A stretch of DNA of 64,000 nt from G963663315 sp963663315 (lineage in GTDB: Bacteria > Pseudomonadota > Gammaproteobacteria > Arenicellales > Poriferihabitantaceae), in assembly GCA_963663315.1 (NCBI GenBank), contig OY760176.1, positions 868,001 through 932,000 on the forward strand, in the 5' to 3' direction. Both the position numbers and the translations under genes were made by a program. The notes under the pieces are model-generated. The model ran no database searches and was not told the DNA's origin. It was given only the letters and a program-made list of their open reading frames with translations. Positions 45,928-55,535 of this stretch are shown here, one piece after another (position 1 is the first letter of the stretch; each line of letters opens with the position of its first letter).

Positions 45928-47382
45928 TCAGTCAATCAGGCTGACCAGCTTCTCCATACCCTGCTGAATTCTGGTGGTTCTGATGGAAGAGAATCCGAGT
46001 CTGAAAAAATTCTTTGGTGGGTCGTCCTGATGAAAAAAAACTTCACCCGCTTCAAACAGGATTCCGGATTGAGCGGCTTTTTGTGACAGTTGCCTGGCAT
46101 CGAGATTGTCAGGACCCTCTACCCAGAATGCTGAGCCACCAAAAGTAGGTCGTCGGCTGTTTCCGGGGAAATGCTGTTCCAGTATATCCCCCAGCAAGGA
46201 CCAGCGTTCATGCAGCGTCTGACTGAGTTTCTTGATTAACGCATCGTGGTATCCGCGCTTCAGGAATTCGGTAATGATGAACTGATTGTTGCTCGGCGGG
46301 TGGCGCAACATCAATCGGCGCAGCGCCCGGGCCTCCTGAATGAACACTCGCGGCGCAACCAGATAACCAAGACGAATGCCGGGGGCCAGCGTCTTCGACA
46401 AACTTCCGATATAGATTACTCTGCCATCACTGTCCAGACTCTTTAATGCACGGGTGGGTTCGCCGACATAATTGAATTCTGATTCGTGGTCATCCTCAAT
46501 AATGATGACATCATGTCTGTGAGCCTGCTCCATCAATTCATTACGCCGTTCCCTTGGCATCGTCACTGTACTCGGATAATGATGGCTGGGAGTAGTGTAT
46601 ACACAATGACATTGTGCGAATCGTTCATCCGGTATCAATCCGGAATTATCTACTTCAAGAGGGTGGATGTTCGGGGTGAAAACGGCAAACGTATTCTCTG
46701 CGTCAACATAACCCGGATTCTCGAATCCGACTGTCCTGTTAAAATCGAGCAGAAGTTGAGCTGTAATATACAGCCCCTGCTGGGCGCCTACCGTAACCAG
46801 TATTTCATCGGCTTCTGCCCACACACCGCGCCGGGGTAGTATTTTCTTTTGGATCTGGTCGATCAGTTCTGGATAATCCTGATCGTTCAGATCCTTTGCC
46901 CAATAATGAATTGCATTGATGGTCATGGCTTCCCGGGCGCATTCTCTCCAGTCAGCAATCGGGAAAATATCCCGGTCATATTGACCGCAAATAAATGGAT
47001 ATGGATACTGATTCCAGTTGATCGGTTTCAGATTTTGCCGAAAAACATGAGGTTTGACGGTGAGTTTTTTACTCCAGTCCACCTTGCTGTCAAACAGCCG
47101 GGATTGTTTGGGGGCATTAATCCGGCCTTTAAGTATTTCGGCATTAACGTAAAATCCGCTTCTCTCCCTTGAAATCAGAAATCCTTCATCAACCAGATGC
47201 TGGTAGGTATGGACAACCGTATTACGCGCAACGGATAATTGACGGGCAAGCTTTCTGGTCGATGGCAGCGGTGAATCCAGCGCGAGATGACCTTCCAGAA
47301 TGGAATTGACAATCATCTCCTGAATCTGCGTTCGCAGAGTCCCTTTCTTGTCGGATGAAAGTTGAAATAGGTATTCAGCCAC
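45928..47382 (-). CDS. MocR-family regulator (GntR winged helix plus aminotransferase domain)
   Basis: 484 residues. GntR-type winged helix (about 12-78, STRKLARQLSVARNTVVHTY) joined to a class I aminotransferase-fold domain. PLP lysine Lys330 in SLSKTLAPG; the HDVIIIEDDHESEF stretch supplies the Asp for the pyridine nitrogen. These proteins sense PLP or amino compounds and control vitamin B6, GABA, taurine or ectoine genes. No obvious target gene adjoins it, so the ligand is unknown. 45812-45927 holds nothing I recognise. Confidence 0.9.
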   Translation of the reverse strand: MAEYLFQLSSDKKGTLRTQIQEMIVNSILEGHLALDSPLPSTRKLARQLSVARNTVVHTYQHLVDEGFLISRERSGFYVNAEILKGRINAPKQSRLFDSKVDWSKKLTVKPHVFRQNLKPINWNQYPYPFICGQYDRDIFPIADWRECAREAMTINAIHYWAKDLNDQDYPELIDQIQKKILPRRGVWAEADEILVTVGAQQGLYITAQLLLDFNRTVGFENPGYVDAENTFAVFTPNIHPLEVDNSGLIPDERFAQCHCVYTTPSHHYPSTVTMPRERRNELMEQAHRHDVIIIEDDHESEFNYVGEPTRALKSLDSDGRVIYIGSLSKTLAPGIRLGYLVAPRVFIQEARALRRLMLRHPPSNNQFIITEFLKRGYHDALIKKLSQTLHERWSLLGDILEQHFPGNSRRPTFGGSAFWVEGPDNLDARQLSQKAAQSGILFEAGEVFFHQDDPPKNFFRLGFSSIRTTRIQQGMEKLVSLID

Positions 47383-47417
47383 AATATCTGGATTTTAGAG
47401 TGATTTACGGCTGTTTT

Positions 47418-47437
47418 ATAGTGTATTGAGTCACTAT
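47418..47437. promoter_or_regulatory. Inverted repeat upstream of the MocR gene (candidate operator)
   Basis: ATAGTG and CACTAT with 8 bp between, 35 bp upstream of the MocR start and in the 249-bp gap shared with rho. Position fits autoregulation by MocR. The arms are short, so chance is possible. The remainder of the gap is AT-rich with no other clear element. Confidence 0.35.
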
Positions 47438-47631
47438 TTGTTCGATTATTTGGTAACAAGTAGGCTGGACATCTGTATCTAAGCTCTATATGATTGCTGT
47501 CATCATTGCGATGCAGTTGTCCAGATTGCATTTTCAATGACAAATACTCTCTTGATATTCGCCCTTAATTGATTCAGTTATGAATTTCTGTTGATGGGGC
47601 GCGTAATTACCACCAATTACCCTTTCCTTCC

Positions 47632-48894
47632 ATGCCAATTAATATTCGTGATCTAAAATTAAATACTCCCACGGAACTTGCCGACCTTGCCCGCTCCCTC
47701 AACCTTGACAACATTGGTCGAATGCGTAAACAGGATCAGATATTCGCGATCCTCAAAGCTCAAGCCAAACAAGGTGAAAGAATAGTCGGAGAAGGAGTAG
47801 TGGAAATAATTCAGGACGGGTTCGGATTCCTGAGGTCGTCCACATCCTCCTATCTGGCCGGTCCGGATGATATCTATATGTCCCCTAGCCAGATAAGAAG
47901 ATTCAGCTTGAGAACCGGTGATACGGTAGCCGGACAAATTCGACCTCCAAAGGATTCCGAACGCTACTTCGCCTTGCTTAAGGTAGAGGAAATCAATTTT
48001 CAATCGCCAGAAGATGCCACGAAGAAAATCCTTTTCGAAAATCTGACCCCACTGCATCCCGACGAAAGGATGCGCCTTGAGCGTCGAAATGGATCTGCAG
48101 AAGATTTGACTGGACGCATTATTGATTTGATTGCACCGATCGGTAAAGGACAACGGGGGTTGATTGTTTCTGCCCCGAAAACCGGAAAGACGATAATGCT
48201 GCAACAAATTGCCCAATCAATCGCTACGGTGAATCCGGAAATTGTTGTAATGGTGCTGTTGATTGATGAACGCCCGGAGGAGGTTACGGATATGCAGCGT
48301 ACCGTGCGGGGTGAGGTGGTTTCGTCAACATTCGATGAACCTGCAACACGCCATGTCCAGGTTGCGGAAATGGTGATCGAGAAAGCCAAACGGTTGGTTG
48401 AACATAAAAAGGATGTCGTTATTCTGCTCGATTCCATCACTCGGCTGGCACGGGCATACAATACTGTTGCCCCGGCATCAGGCAAGGTATTGACCGGTGG
48501 TGTTGACTCCAATGCGTTACAGAGACCGAAACGGTTCTTTGGCGCTGCCCGTAACATTGAAGAAGGAGGCAGCCTGACAATTCTGGCTACAGCACTGATT
48601 GATACCGGGTCGAAAATGGACGACATCATTTACGAAGAGTTCAAGGGTACTGGCAATATGGAAATTCATCTGGACCGCAGAATTGCGGAGAAGCGGGTAT
48701 ATCCGGCAATGGTGATCAATCGTTCCAGTACACGAAGAGAAGAATTATTGACCGACCCGGCCGAACTTCAGAAAATCTGGTTGCTGAGAAAATTGATTCA
48801 CCCGATGGATGATTTACAGGCGATGGAATTTCTGATTAATAAAATGAAAGTCACAAAAACCAACGACGAATTCATAAAATCAATGAATCGATAG
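47632..48894 (+). CDS. rho: Transcription termination factor Rho
   Basis: 420 residues. Primary RNA-binding OB fold (about 50-118) with DGFGFLRSSTSSYL and DDIYMSPSQIRRF; Walker A SAPKTGKT near 181-188; Walker B-type VVILLDSITRLARAYN; Q and R loops TGGVDSNALQRPKRFFGAARN. Hexameric RNA helicase ending untranslated transcripts. No large insertion domain. Followed by rpmE, as in many gammaproteobacteria. Confidence 0.98.
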   Translation: MPINIRDLKLNTPTELADLARSLNLDNIGRMRKQDQIFAILKAQAKQGERIVGEGVVEIIQDGFGFLRSSTSSYLAGPDDIYMSPSQIRRFSLRTGDTVAGQIRPPKDSERYFALLKVEEINFQSPEDATKKILFENLTPLHPDERMRLERRNGSAEDLTGRIIDLIAPIGKGQRGLIVSAPKTGKTIMLQQIAQSIATVNPEIVVMVLLIDERPEEVTDMQRTVRGEVVSSTFDEPATRHVQVAEMVIEKAKRLVEHKKDVVILLDSITRLARAYNTVAPASGKVLTGGVDSNALQRPKRFFGAARNIEEGGSLTILATALIDTGSKMDDIIYEEFKGTGNMEIHLDRRIAEKRVYPAMVINRSSTRREELLTDPAELQKIWLLRKLIHPMDDLQAMEFLINKMKVTKTNDEFIKSMNR

Positions 48895-49032
48895 GGATTT
48901 GTATAAGGAAATGAACGAAAAGCGGCTATAAAACTTGAATTAACCATCCAATTCTCATATTATCGCCGCCCGCTTTGGACTCTATCAGCCGAACCGGAAA
49001 GCCCCGACACAAGAAAACACTGATAAATTATT

Positions 49033-49236
49033 ATGAAACCTGAAATTCATCCCCAATACGCTGATATTAAGGTGGTTTGTGCGTGTGGTAACAGCTTCGA
49101 GACCAAATCCACGATGGGGCAGGATCTCCATGTGGAAATCTGTTCCGAATGCCATCCATTTTATACCGGGAAGCAGAAAATTATTGATACCGCCGGGCGT
49201 GTAAGCAAATTCCAGAAGAGATACCAGCGATATTAA
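49033..49236 (+). CDS. rpmE: 50S ribosomal protein L31, zinc-binding form
   Basis: 67 residues. Four cysteines, Cys16, Cys18, Cys37 and Cys40, form the zinc site of the C+ paralogue, which is used when zinc is plentiful. Motif HPFYTGKQKIIDTAGRVSKF is diagnostic. A good terminator follows. The preceding 138-bp gap holds only its promoter region. Confidence 0.97.
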   Translation: MKPEIHPQYADIKVVCACGNSFETKSTMGQDLHVEICSECHPFYTGKQKIIDTAGRVSKFQKRYQRY

Positions 49237-49280
49237 TCAGGTGGTTGATTATTAGGCAGCATGTTCGCAGCAGATACGAA

Positions 49281-49307
49281 AGGGCGCTCCATCGGAGTGC
49301 CCTTTTT
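49281..49307 (+). terminator. Rho-independent terminator after rpmE
   Basis: Arms AGGGCGCTCC and GGAGTGCCCT (one G-U pair), 3-nt loop, then TTTTTCTTT. Confidence 0.88.
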
Positions 49308-49354
49308 CTTTGTGATGTCACAGTAATAGATACCTTCCCTCAGGTCTTGAGAAA

Positions 49355-50635
49355 ATGACAAATAATTCAGCCCTTTTTTTCGATGCGAGAAAGTTCATAC
49401 CCGGAGGGGTCAACTCCCCGGTCAGGGCTTTTAAATCCGTTGGCGGAGATCCAGTATTCATCAAGCGCGCAAAGGGTGCGATGGTTTATGCAGAGGATGG
49501 CCGGGAATATATTGACTATGTAGGGTCATGGGGGCCAATGATTCTCGGCCATGCGGACCCGGATGTGATTGATGCGGTCAAAAATCAATGTAATTCGGGC
49601 TTGAGTTTTGGTGCGCCCACCATCCTTGAAACCGAGCTTGCAAAGTTGATTTGTAATCAGATGCCATGGATTGACAAACTGAGAATGGTCAATTCAGGCA
49701 CCGAGGCCACCATGTCCGCAATTCGATTGGCACGTGGTTTTACCGGACGTGACAAGATCCTTAAATTTGAAGGCTGCTACCACGGTCATGCCGACAGCCT
49801 GCTGGTAAAGGCAGGGTCCGGAGCTTTGACTTTCGGGGTTCCCACATCACCCGGAGTGCCGGCTGCGATGGCTGAACATACCTTGACGGCAGCATACAAT
49901 GATCTTGATTCGGTCAGTTCGATCTTTGATCAGGTTGGAGATCAGATTGCAGCGATCATTCTTGAGCCTGTTGCAGGTAACATGAATTGCGTGCCTCCTG
50001 CAGAAGGATTTCTCCAGGGGTTGCGCTATATCTGCGACCAATATCAAAGTGTATTGATCATGGATGAAGTGATGACAGGATTTCGGGTGGGTCCCAGAGG
50101 GGCGCAGGGGCTGTATGGTATCCAGGGCGATCTGACGACTCTGGGGAAAGTCATTGGCGGCGGACTGCCGGTGGGTGCATTCGGGGGCAGGGGAGACATT
50201 ATGGCTTGTCTGGCTCCGGATGGTGCGGTCTATCAGGCAGGTACACTTTCCGGCAACCCGATAGCGATGGCTGCAGGTCTGGCGACACTTGGAAAAGTCT
50301 GCGTGGACGGATTCTTCGAAAGTCTTTCAGAGAAAACCGACCGGTTGGTAAATGGTCTTTCGGATTCGGCTGGACGACATGGAGTAAATCTGACAACGAA
50401 CAAGGTCGGCGCCATGTTTGGACTGTTTTTCACGGATCGGCAATCGGTCAGTTGTTTCCAGGATGTAATGGCTTGCAATCAGGCGCAGTTCAATCAGTTT
50501 TTCCATGCAATGCTGGACCAGGGCATCTATTTTGCACCCTCTGCATTTGAAGCAGGATTTGTCTCTTCTGCGCACACTGAAGAACTGATTGATCGCACAA
50601 TCATGTGTGCTGACCAGGTTTTCCGGCAAACCTGA
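49355..50635 (+). CDS. hemL: Glutamate-1-semialdehyde 2,1-aminomutase
   Basis: 426 residues, class III aminotransferase fold. N-terminal FIPGGVNSPVRAFKSVGGDP is diagnostic; the PLP lysine is in TLGKVIGGGLPVGAFGG near residue 265. It converts glutamate-1-semialdehyde to 5-aminolevulinate in the C5 route to haem. Weak ribosome-binding site. The 150-bp gap after it shows no terminator I can support. Confidence 0.96.
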   Translation: MTNNSALFFDARKFIPGGVNSPVRAFKSVGGDPVFIKRAKGAMVYAEDGREYIDYVGSWGPMILGHADPDVIDAVKNQCNSGLSFGAPTILETELAKLICNQMPWIDKLRMVNSGTEATMSAIRLARGFTGRDKILKFEGCYHGHADSLLVKAGSGALTFGVPTSPGVPAAMAEHTLTAAYNDLDSVSSIFDQVGDQIAAIILEPVAGNMNCVPPAEGFLQGLRYICDQYQSVLIMDEVMTGFRVGPRGAQGLYGIQGDLTTLGKVIGGGLPVGAFGGRGDIMACLAPDGAVYQAGTLSGNPIAMAAGLATLGKVCVDGFFESLSEKTDRLVNGLSDSAGRHGVNLTTNKVGAMFGLFFTDRQSVSCFQDVMACNQAQFNQFFHAMLDQGIYFAPSAFEAGFVSSAHTEELIDRTIMCADQVFRQT

Positions 50636-50785
50636 TAGACTTGGATGAATTGGTAGCGTATTATCAGGGTCGATTGAGGTTGCCGTCGTGAACAGGATAT
50701 TTGTTTTATGTGATATGCCGAGTATGATTATCCCGGTTAATCTCAATGAACGTTTTCGATACAAGATTAAGAGAGGAAAAAGATT

Positions 50786-52066
50786 ATGAAAACTGAAATA
50801 CTACACCCTGACCGTAGAAAATTCCTGAAACAGGCAGTGGCGGGCGCTGCGACAGTTACCGCAGCAAGCCTGCTCCCCGTCCGGGCTTTTGCCCAAAACA
50901 AGACACTGACCGTGGGCATGAATATCCCGATGACGGGCGATTATGCGCCGTGGGGTCTGCCGGGACTGTATGGCTGCGAAATTATTGTCAACAACATCAA
51001 TGCTGCGGGCGGCGTCACCATCGGTGGCGAGACCTATGATATCAATATTGCATCCTATGATCATGGCTACGAAACTGAAAAGGCAGTGCAGGGTTTCAAG
51101 AAACTGGTGAATGAAGATGATGCCAAAATGGTGATGATGCTAGGCGGGTCTACGGTCGCTGCCGTGTTGCCTTGGGCAACGCGCAAGAAAGTGCTGACCA
51201 CAACACTTCTGCCGAGCGATATTACCCCGGACTCCGCGTATCTGGTGGCGACCTGCGAATCCCATCCACTGTATAACGTGACCGGGGTTGAATGGCTGGC
51301 TAAAAACTATCCCGATGCCAAGACCGCTTCTATCATTACCAACAACGATATCGAATACGGTTTGCAGTCCGCCGCGACCTATAGCGCCGCTTTCGAGGTG
51401 GCCGGTATTGAGGTTATTGATACCAATCTGCACGGTTTTGATATCACCGACTTTGCACCGATTGTCAGTTCCCTGCTTGCCAAGAAGCCGGACATTGTCT
51501 GTATGGCCACCAGCTTCTATGTCACCCCGATCATGGAGCAGTTGTTCCATCAGGGTTATGAGGGATTGATTGTTTCCTGCACGCTGGATTATTACGAGGA
51601 AATTATCGCAAAGACAAGCGAAGAATTTGTCAATGGCACGATCTACCAGTTCCCCGATTTTGATGATCCGAAATTACAGGAAGCCGGGGTGAACTTCCCG
51701 GATCCGGCAGGTTTTGATGCCGCATTCAGAAAAGACCATCCCAACGACTGGTCCGCTGTTGCCTGGGAATATCCGGCAATTCTATTGAACTGGATCGAAT
51801 CTGCGAAAGCAGCGGGCAGTGTTGAAACCGAAGCCGTTTCGGCAACCATGCTTGGTCAGAAACAGGATTTCGTGTTTGGCGGTGGTGACTGGTGGGGTAG
51901 CCAGTTATGGGGCCTTGATAACGCACTGGTCGGACGCTGGCCTGTTGTACTAATCGTTGATGGCAAGGCGCGCATCCAGGAATACGGCGACGTAGCAGGC
52001 TGGTTGGCGAAAAACAAGGACGTGCTGGTCAAGCACATGAAAGCAATGGGTTTGCGTACTGTCTGA
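50786..52066 (+). CDS. Tat-exported substrate-binding protein of the second ABC importer
   Basis: 426 residues. Twin-arginine signal DRRKFLKQAVAGAATV ending near AFAQ, then LTVGMNIPMTGDYAPWGLPG, the start of a Peripla_BP_6 (LivK/amide) fold, and NDIEYGLQSAATYSAAFEVAG for the domain-crossing segment. GAGAGG ribosome-binding site. It heads a complete five-gene importer. Low similarity to the first binding protein in this window suggests a different ligand, probably an amino acid or amide. Confidence 0.88.
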   Translation: MKTEILHPDRRKFLKQAVAGAATVTAASLLPVRAFAQNKTLTVGMNIPMTGDYAPWGLPGLYGCEIIVNNINAAGGVTIGGETYDINIASYDHGYETEKAVQGFKKLVNEDDAKMVMMLGGSTVAAVLPWATRKKVLTTTLLPSDITPDSAYLVATCESHPLYNVTGVEWLAKNYPDAKTASIITNNDIEYGLQSAATYSAAFEVAGIEVIDTNLHGFDITDFAPIVSSLLAKKPDIVCMATSFYVTPIMEQLFHQGYEGLIVSCTLDYYEEIIAKTSEEFVNGTIYQFPDFDDPKLQEAGVNFPDPAGFDAAFRKDHPNDWSAVAWEYPAILLNWIESAKAAGSVETEAVSATMLGQKQDFVFGGGDWWGSQLWGLDNALVGRWPVVLIVDGKARIQEYGDVAGWLAKNKDVLVKHMKAMGLRTV

Positions 52067-52132
52067 CCTCTGCAAGACCTGTAGAAGGGGAGGGGCGACC
52101 ACGCCCCTCTCAGGATGAATAGGAGTTAAAAT

Positions 52133-53002
52133 TTGGAGCTGCTTTTGCAGTCCATCGTTAACGGCGTTATCCAGAGCGGTTTCTTCGCGCTGGCAGCGGT
52201 TGGACTGGTTTTGATATTCGGTGTAATGGGCGTGGTTAATTTTGCCCATGGAGAGCTGGTCATGGTCGGGGCCTACACGGTCTGGTTCCTGCATGCCCAA
52301 AATAATGTGCCGTTTCTGCTGACTATTGTCATCGCCGTCATTCTGGTGTCGGCTATCGGCCTGATCATGGAACGATTTCTGTTCCGTCCGATGCGTGAAA
52401 ACCCGTTGGGTGGGCTGATCTGTTCGATCGGAGTATTGTTCATACTCCAGGTGATCGCTACTCTGGTGGGTGGCGACGGGCCATCTAAACAGGTGCCACC
52501 TCCCTTTGAAGGCACCATGATCCTGTTTGATTTTCTGCGCATACCGAACCAGCGTGTATTCAGTGTTGTCGTCTCCGTAACCGCGTTGGGCCTGCTCTGG
52601 TATTTCCTGACACGTACGAGACTGGGCTGGTCGCTGCGCGCTGTCTCTCAGGATCGAGAAGCCGCCGGACTGCAAGGCATCAACAGTAACCGGATCTCGA
52701 TGATTGCGATTGGCGTCGGCGCGGCCATGGCGGGATTGGCGGGCGCCCTGATGGCGCCGTTAACCAATATCAATCCACACATGGGTCACAATATCATTAT
52801 TACCGCATTTATTGTCACCATCGTAGGCGGGGTTGGCAGCTTGTCAGGTGCAGTCATTGCCTCCATTTTTTATGCTTTGTTTCATACTTTCATTACCACC
52901 TATTTCAGTGGCACTATCGCCACTATCTCCGGCCTGCTCATAATGGTATTGATGTTGATTATCCGGCCTTCAGGCATCATGGGTCGGCGGGTAAGCGAAT
53001 AG
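52133..53002 (+). CDS. livH: Branched-chain amino-acid ABC permease LivH
   Basis: 289 residues with about eight helices; MGVVNFAHGELVMVGAY near 30-46 is the LivH signature and IVGGVGSLSGAVIAS near 235-249 the C-terminal one. TTG start with TAGGAG upstream. Forms the channel with LivM. Confidence 0.9.
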   Translation: MELLLQSIVNGVIQSGFFALAAVGLVLIFGVMGVVNFAHGELVMVGAYTVWFLHAQNNVPFLLTIVIAVILVSAIGLIMERFLFRPMRENPLGGLICSIGVLFILQVIATLVGGDGPSKQVPPPFEGTMILFDFLRIPNQRVFSVVVSVTALGLLWYFLTRTRLGWSLRAVSQDREAAGLQGINSNRISMIAIGVGAAMAGLAGALMAPLTNINPHMGHNIIITAFIVTIVGGVGSLSGAVIASIFYALFHTFITTYFSGTIATISGLLIMVLMLIIRPSGIMGRRVSE

Positions 53003-53003
53003 T

Positions 53004-53969
53004 ATGACCACAACCGGTAACAAATTGTGGGGACTGGTCGCAGGAATACTGATCATTCTGGTCATCCTGCCGCACTTTCTGAAATACCATCATCAGGATT
53101 TCATGATTTTTCTGGTGGTCAATGTTCTGGTGGTAGTCAGTTATCGTCTGGTCACCCTGACTGGGGAATGGTCCCTGATTCATGCCGTGATGATGGGGAC
53201 CGGCGCTTATGCCAGTGCGCTTGTGACCAAACATCTCGGGTTTTCGTTCTGGCTTGGCCTGCCGATTGCAGGCATCACCGCCGCAATGATTGCTGCACTG
53301 TTGTGTTTTCCTTTATTCCGGATGACCCAGTTTTACTTTCTGATCGGTTCGTTTGCTGCCGGAGAGGCGATTCGACTTTGCTGGATTCACTTCATCAAAC
53401 CCTTTGGTGGAACCGGGGGAATCAGCGGCATTCCACCGCCTGAACTGATGAATATTGATTTTCTGGAGCCCATCCCGTATTTTTATCTGGTTTTGACCAT
53501 CGTCTGCCTGTGCCTTCTGATACTTTACCGTATTGAAAAATCTCGAATTGGCCTGACCCTGCATGCCGTTCACTGGAAAGCGCCTCTGGCTGAATCGGTA
53601 GGTGTCAATACCTGGAACTATCGTTCTTTGGCCTTTATCATCGGATCATTGTTCGTCGGCATGGCTGGCGCACTCAAAGTTCACTATATCGGTACTGTAT
53701 CTCCCAAGCAGTTTGATATCGGTTTTATGGTGTTTATCCTGATCTGGGTTATCGTGGGTGGTTACAGAACCTTTTATGGTGCAATCCTGGGCGCCGTCGT
53801 ATTATCTGTTCTGGATGAGGCGTTCAGGGAGTTTAATCAACTCCGCCCGGCAATATACGGTGGGCTGTTGATTGCTTCAATCCTGTTTTTACCGGCTGGA
53901 CTTGAAAGTCTGCCACAAAAAATCAGAGATATGGTTGGCCGGGATAGTCGACGTTTCGGGAAAACCTGA
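53004..53969 (+). CDS. livM: Branched-chain amino-acid ABC permease LivM
   Basis: 321 residues with about ten helices. TLTGEWSLIHAVMMGTGAYAS near 50-70 is the LivM-type motif (Leu-Thr-Gly-x-x-Ser), and WVIVGGYRTFYGAILGAVVLS the C-terminal hallmark. It starts one base after livH and ends overlapping livG by one base, so the operon is tightly coupled. Confidence 0.9.
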   Translation: MTTTGNKLWGLVAGILIILVILPHFLKYHHQDFMIFLVVNVLVVVSYRLVTLTGEWSLIHAVMMGTGAYASALVTKHLGFSFWLGLPIAGITAAMIAALLCFPLFRMTQFYFLIGSFAAGEAIRLCWIHFIKPFGGTGGISGIPPPELMNIDFLEPIPYFYLVLTIVCLCLLILYRIEKSRIGLTLHAVHWKAPLAESVGVNTWNYRSLAFIIGSLFVGMAGALKVHYIGTVSPKQFDIGFMVFILIWVIVGGYRTFYGAILGAVVLSVLDEAFREFNQLRPAIYGGLLIASILFLPAGLESLPQKIRDMVGRDSRRFGKT

Positions 53970-54721
53970 TGTCGATTCTCGAGGTCAAAAATCTGACCAA
54001 AAAATTTGGCGGGCTGACAGCGCTGAACAATGTCAGTTTTACGGTTGAGGAGAACCACATACATGGCCTCATCGGTCCCAACGGGGCTGGCAAGAGTACC
54101 CTGTTCAAGAATATTTCCGGATTTCATGTCCCAACAGACGGCGATATCCTGTTTAATGGCGCCAGTGTAAAGGGGCACAAGCCTTCAAACATTTCAAAAC
54201 TGGGTATCGTGCGTACTTTCCAGGAAACCACCTTGTTTCAGGAACTCAGTGTTTTTGACAATATCCTGATCGGCACGCACAACACCATGAGGTTGAATGT
54301 CTTTTCAGCCATACTGGGGCTTGATCGGGATCAGCAGAATCAGGCTGTCCACTCTGCAATGCAGATGCTCGATTTCATGGGTCTTGTCGAGCGTAAACAA
54401 CAACTGGCATCTGAACTGCCATTAGGTTCCCAGCGTACTCTGGCGATTGCCATCGCCCTGGTGTCGAAACCTCGACTGTTGCTGATGGATGAACCCTTTG
54501 CCGGGATGAATCCGGGAGAAACCAGCCGTATGATGGAACTGACTCGCAAGGTACGTGAATCCGGCGTTACCATTGTATTGGTAGAGCATGACATGAAAGC
54601 CGTCATGGGGTTGTGCGATCAACTCACAGTATTGAACTTTGGTTCCTTGCTGGCCCAGGGAACGCCGGAACAGGTAAGAAGCAATCCCGAGGTTGTCAGT
54701 GCCTATCTTGGAAGCGGGTGA
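53969..54721 (+). CDS. livG: Branched-chain amino-acid ABC ATPase LivG
   Basis: 250 residues. Walker A GPNGAGKST near 33-41, Walker B LLLMDEPFAGMNPGE near 166-180. The ABC signature is unusual: LPLGSQRTLAIA instead of the usual LSYGQQRRLEIA, but the Gly is kept. H-loop VLVEHDM. Energises the permeases from the cytosol. Confidence 0.9.
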   Translation: MSILEVKNLTKKFGGLTALNNVSFTVEENHIHGLIGPNGAGKSTLFKNISGFHVPTDGDILFNGASVKGHKPSNISKLGIVRTFQETTLFQELSVFDNILIGTHNTMRLNVFSAILGLDRDQQNQAVHSAMQMLDFMGLVERKQQLASELPLGSQRTLAIAIALVSKPRLLLMDEPFAGMNPGETSRMMELTRKVRESGVTIVLVEHDMKAVMGLCDQLTVLNFGSLLAQGTPEQVRSNPEVVSAYLGSG

Positions 54722-54727
54722 GGTTGG

Positions 54728-55435
54728 ATGAAGTTGTCGATACAAGACCTGCAGGTCAACTACAACAATGTGGCAGCGCTCAAGGGCATCAATTTTGATG
54801 TGGATGATGGTGCATTCATTACTCTGATCGGATCCAATGGCGCGGGGAAAAGTACCACACTACGGGCCATATCTGGCCTGGTCAAATCTGACAGCGGGAC
54901 GATCAGACTAAACGGCGAACGTATTGACCAACTTGGTGTTGACACGATTGTACGGATGGGTGTCGCCCATGTTCCCGAGGGTCGGCGTATTTTCAAGGAT
55001 TTGAGCGTTCTCGAAAACCTGCTTCTGGGCGCCTACATTCATAATGATAAATCCAGAATCAACAAGGAACTGGAAAAAGTTTTCGATCGTTTCCCTCGGC
55101 TGGTTGAACGGCAAAATCAGCACGCCCGTACCCTGAGCGGTGGTGAGCAGCAAATGTTGTCCATTGGTCGTGCACTGATGTCGAGACCCCGGGTATTGCT
55201 GCTGGATGAACCGTCACTGGGTCTTGCGCCGATTATTGTTCAGGAAATAGGTGAATTTCTCAGAGAGATAAATCAACAGGGCGTGACCGTAATTCTGGTG
55301 GAACAAAACGCTGACCTTGCCCTTAAACTGGCGGATTATGGTTATGTGCTTGAAACGGGAAAAATCACCCTGGATGGACCGGCATCCTTGCTCTCGAACA
55401 ATGAACACGTCAAAAAGGCTTATCTTGGAATCTGA
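54728..55435 (+). CDS. livF: Branched-chain amino-acid ABC ATPase LivF
   Basis: 235 residues. Walker A GSNGAGKST near 34-42, signature LSGGEQQMLSIGRALMSRP, Walker B VLLLDEPSLGLAPIIVQ, and VLVEQNADLAL at the H-loop position (Gln-Asn as typical for LivF). Last gene of the importer. The 100 bp after it hold nothing I recognise. Confidence 0.92.
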   Translation: MKLSIQDLQVNYNNVAALKGINFDVDDGAFITLIGSNGAGKSTTLRAISGLVKSDSGTIRLNGERIDQLGVDTIVRMGVAHVPEGRRIFKDLSVLENLLLGAYIHNDKSRINKELEKVFDRFPRLVERQNQHARTLSGGEQQMLSIGRALMSRPRVLLLDEPSLGLAPIIVQEIGEFLREINQQGVTVILVEQNADLALKLADYGYVLETGKITLDGPASLLSNNEHVKKAYLGI

Positions 55436-55535
55436 TCATCCGGCTGTCGGAAAGTCCGCCACATGAAATACCGTACCATCTCAAATACTGCAATCGTTGC
55501 AGTAGGGGAGTGTTGCACCAAATTCAATCTGCACG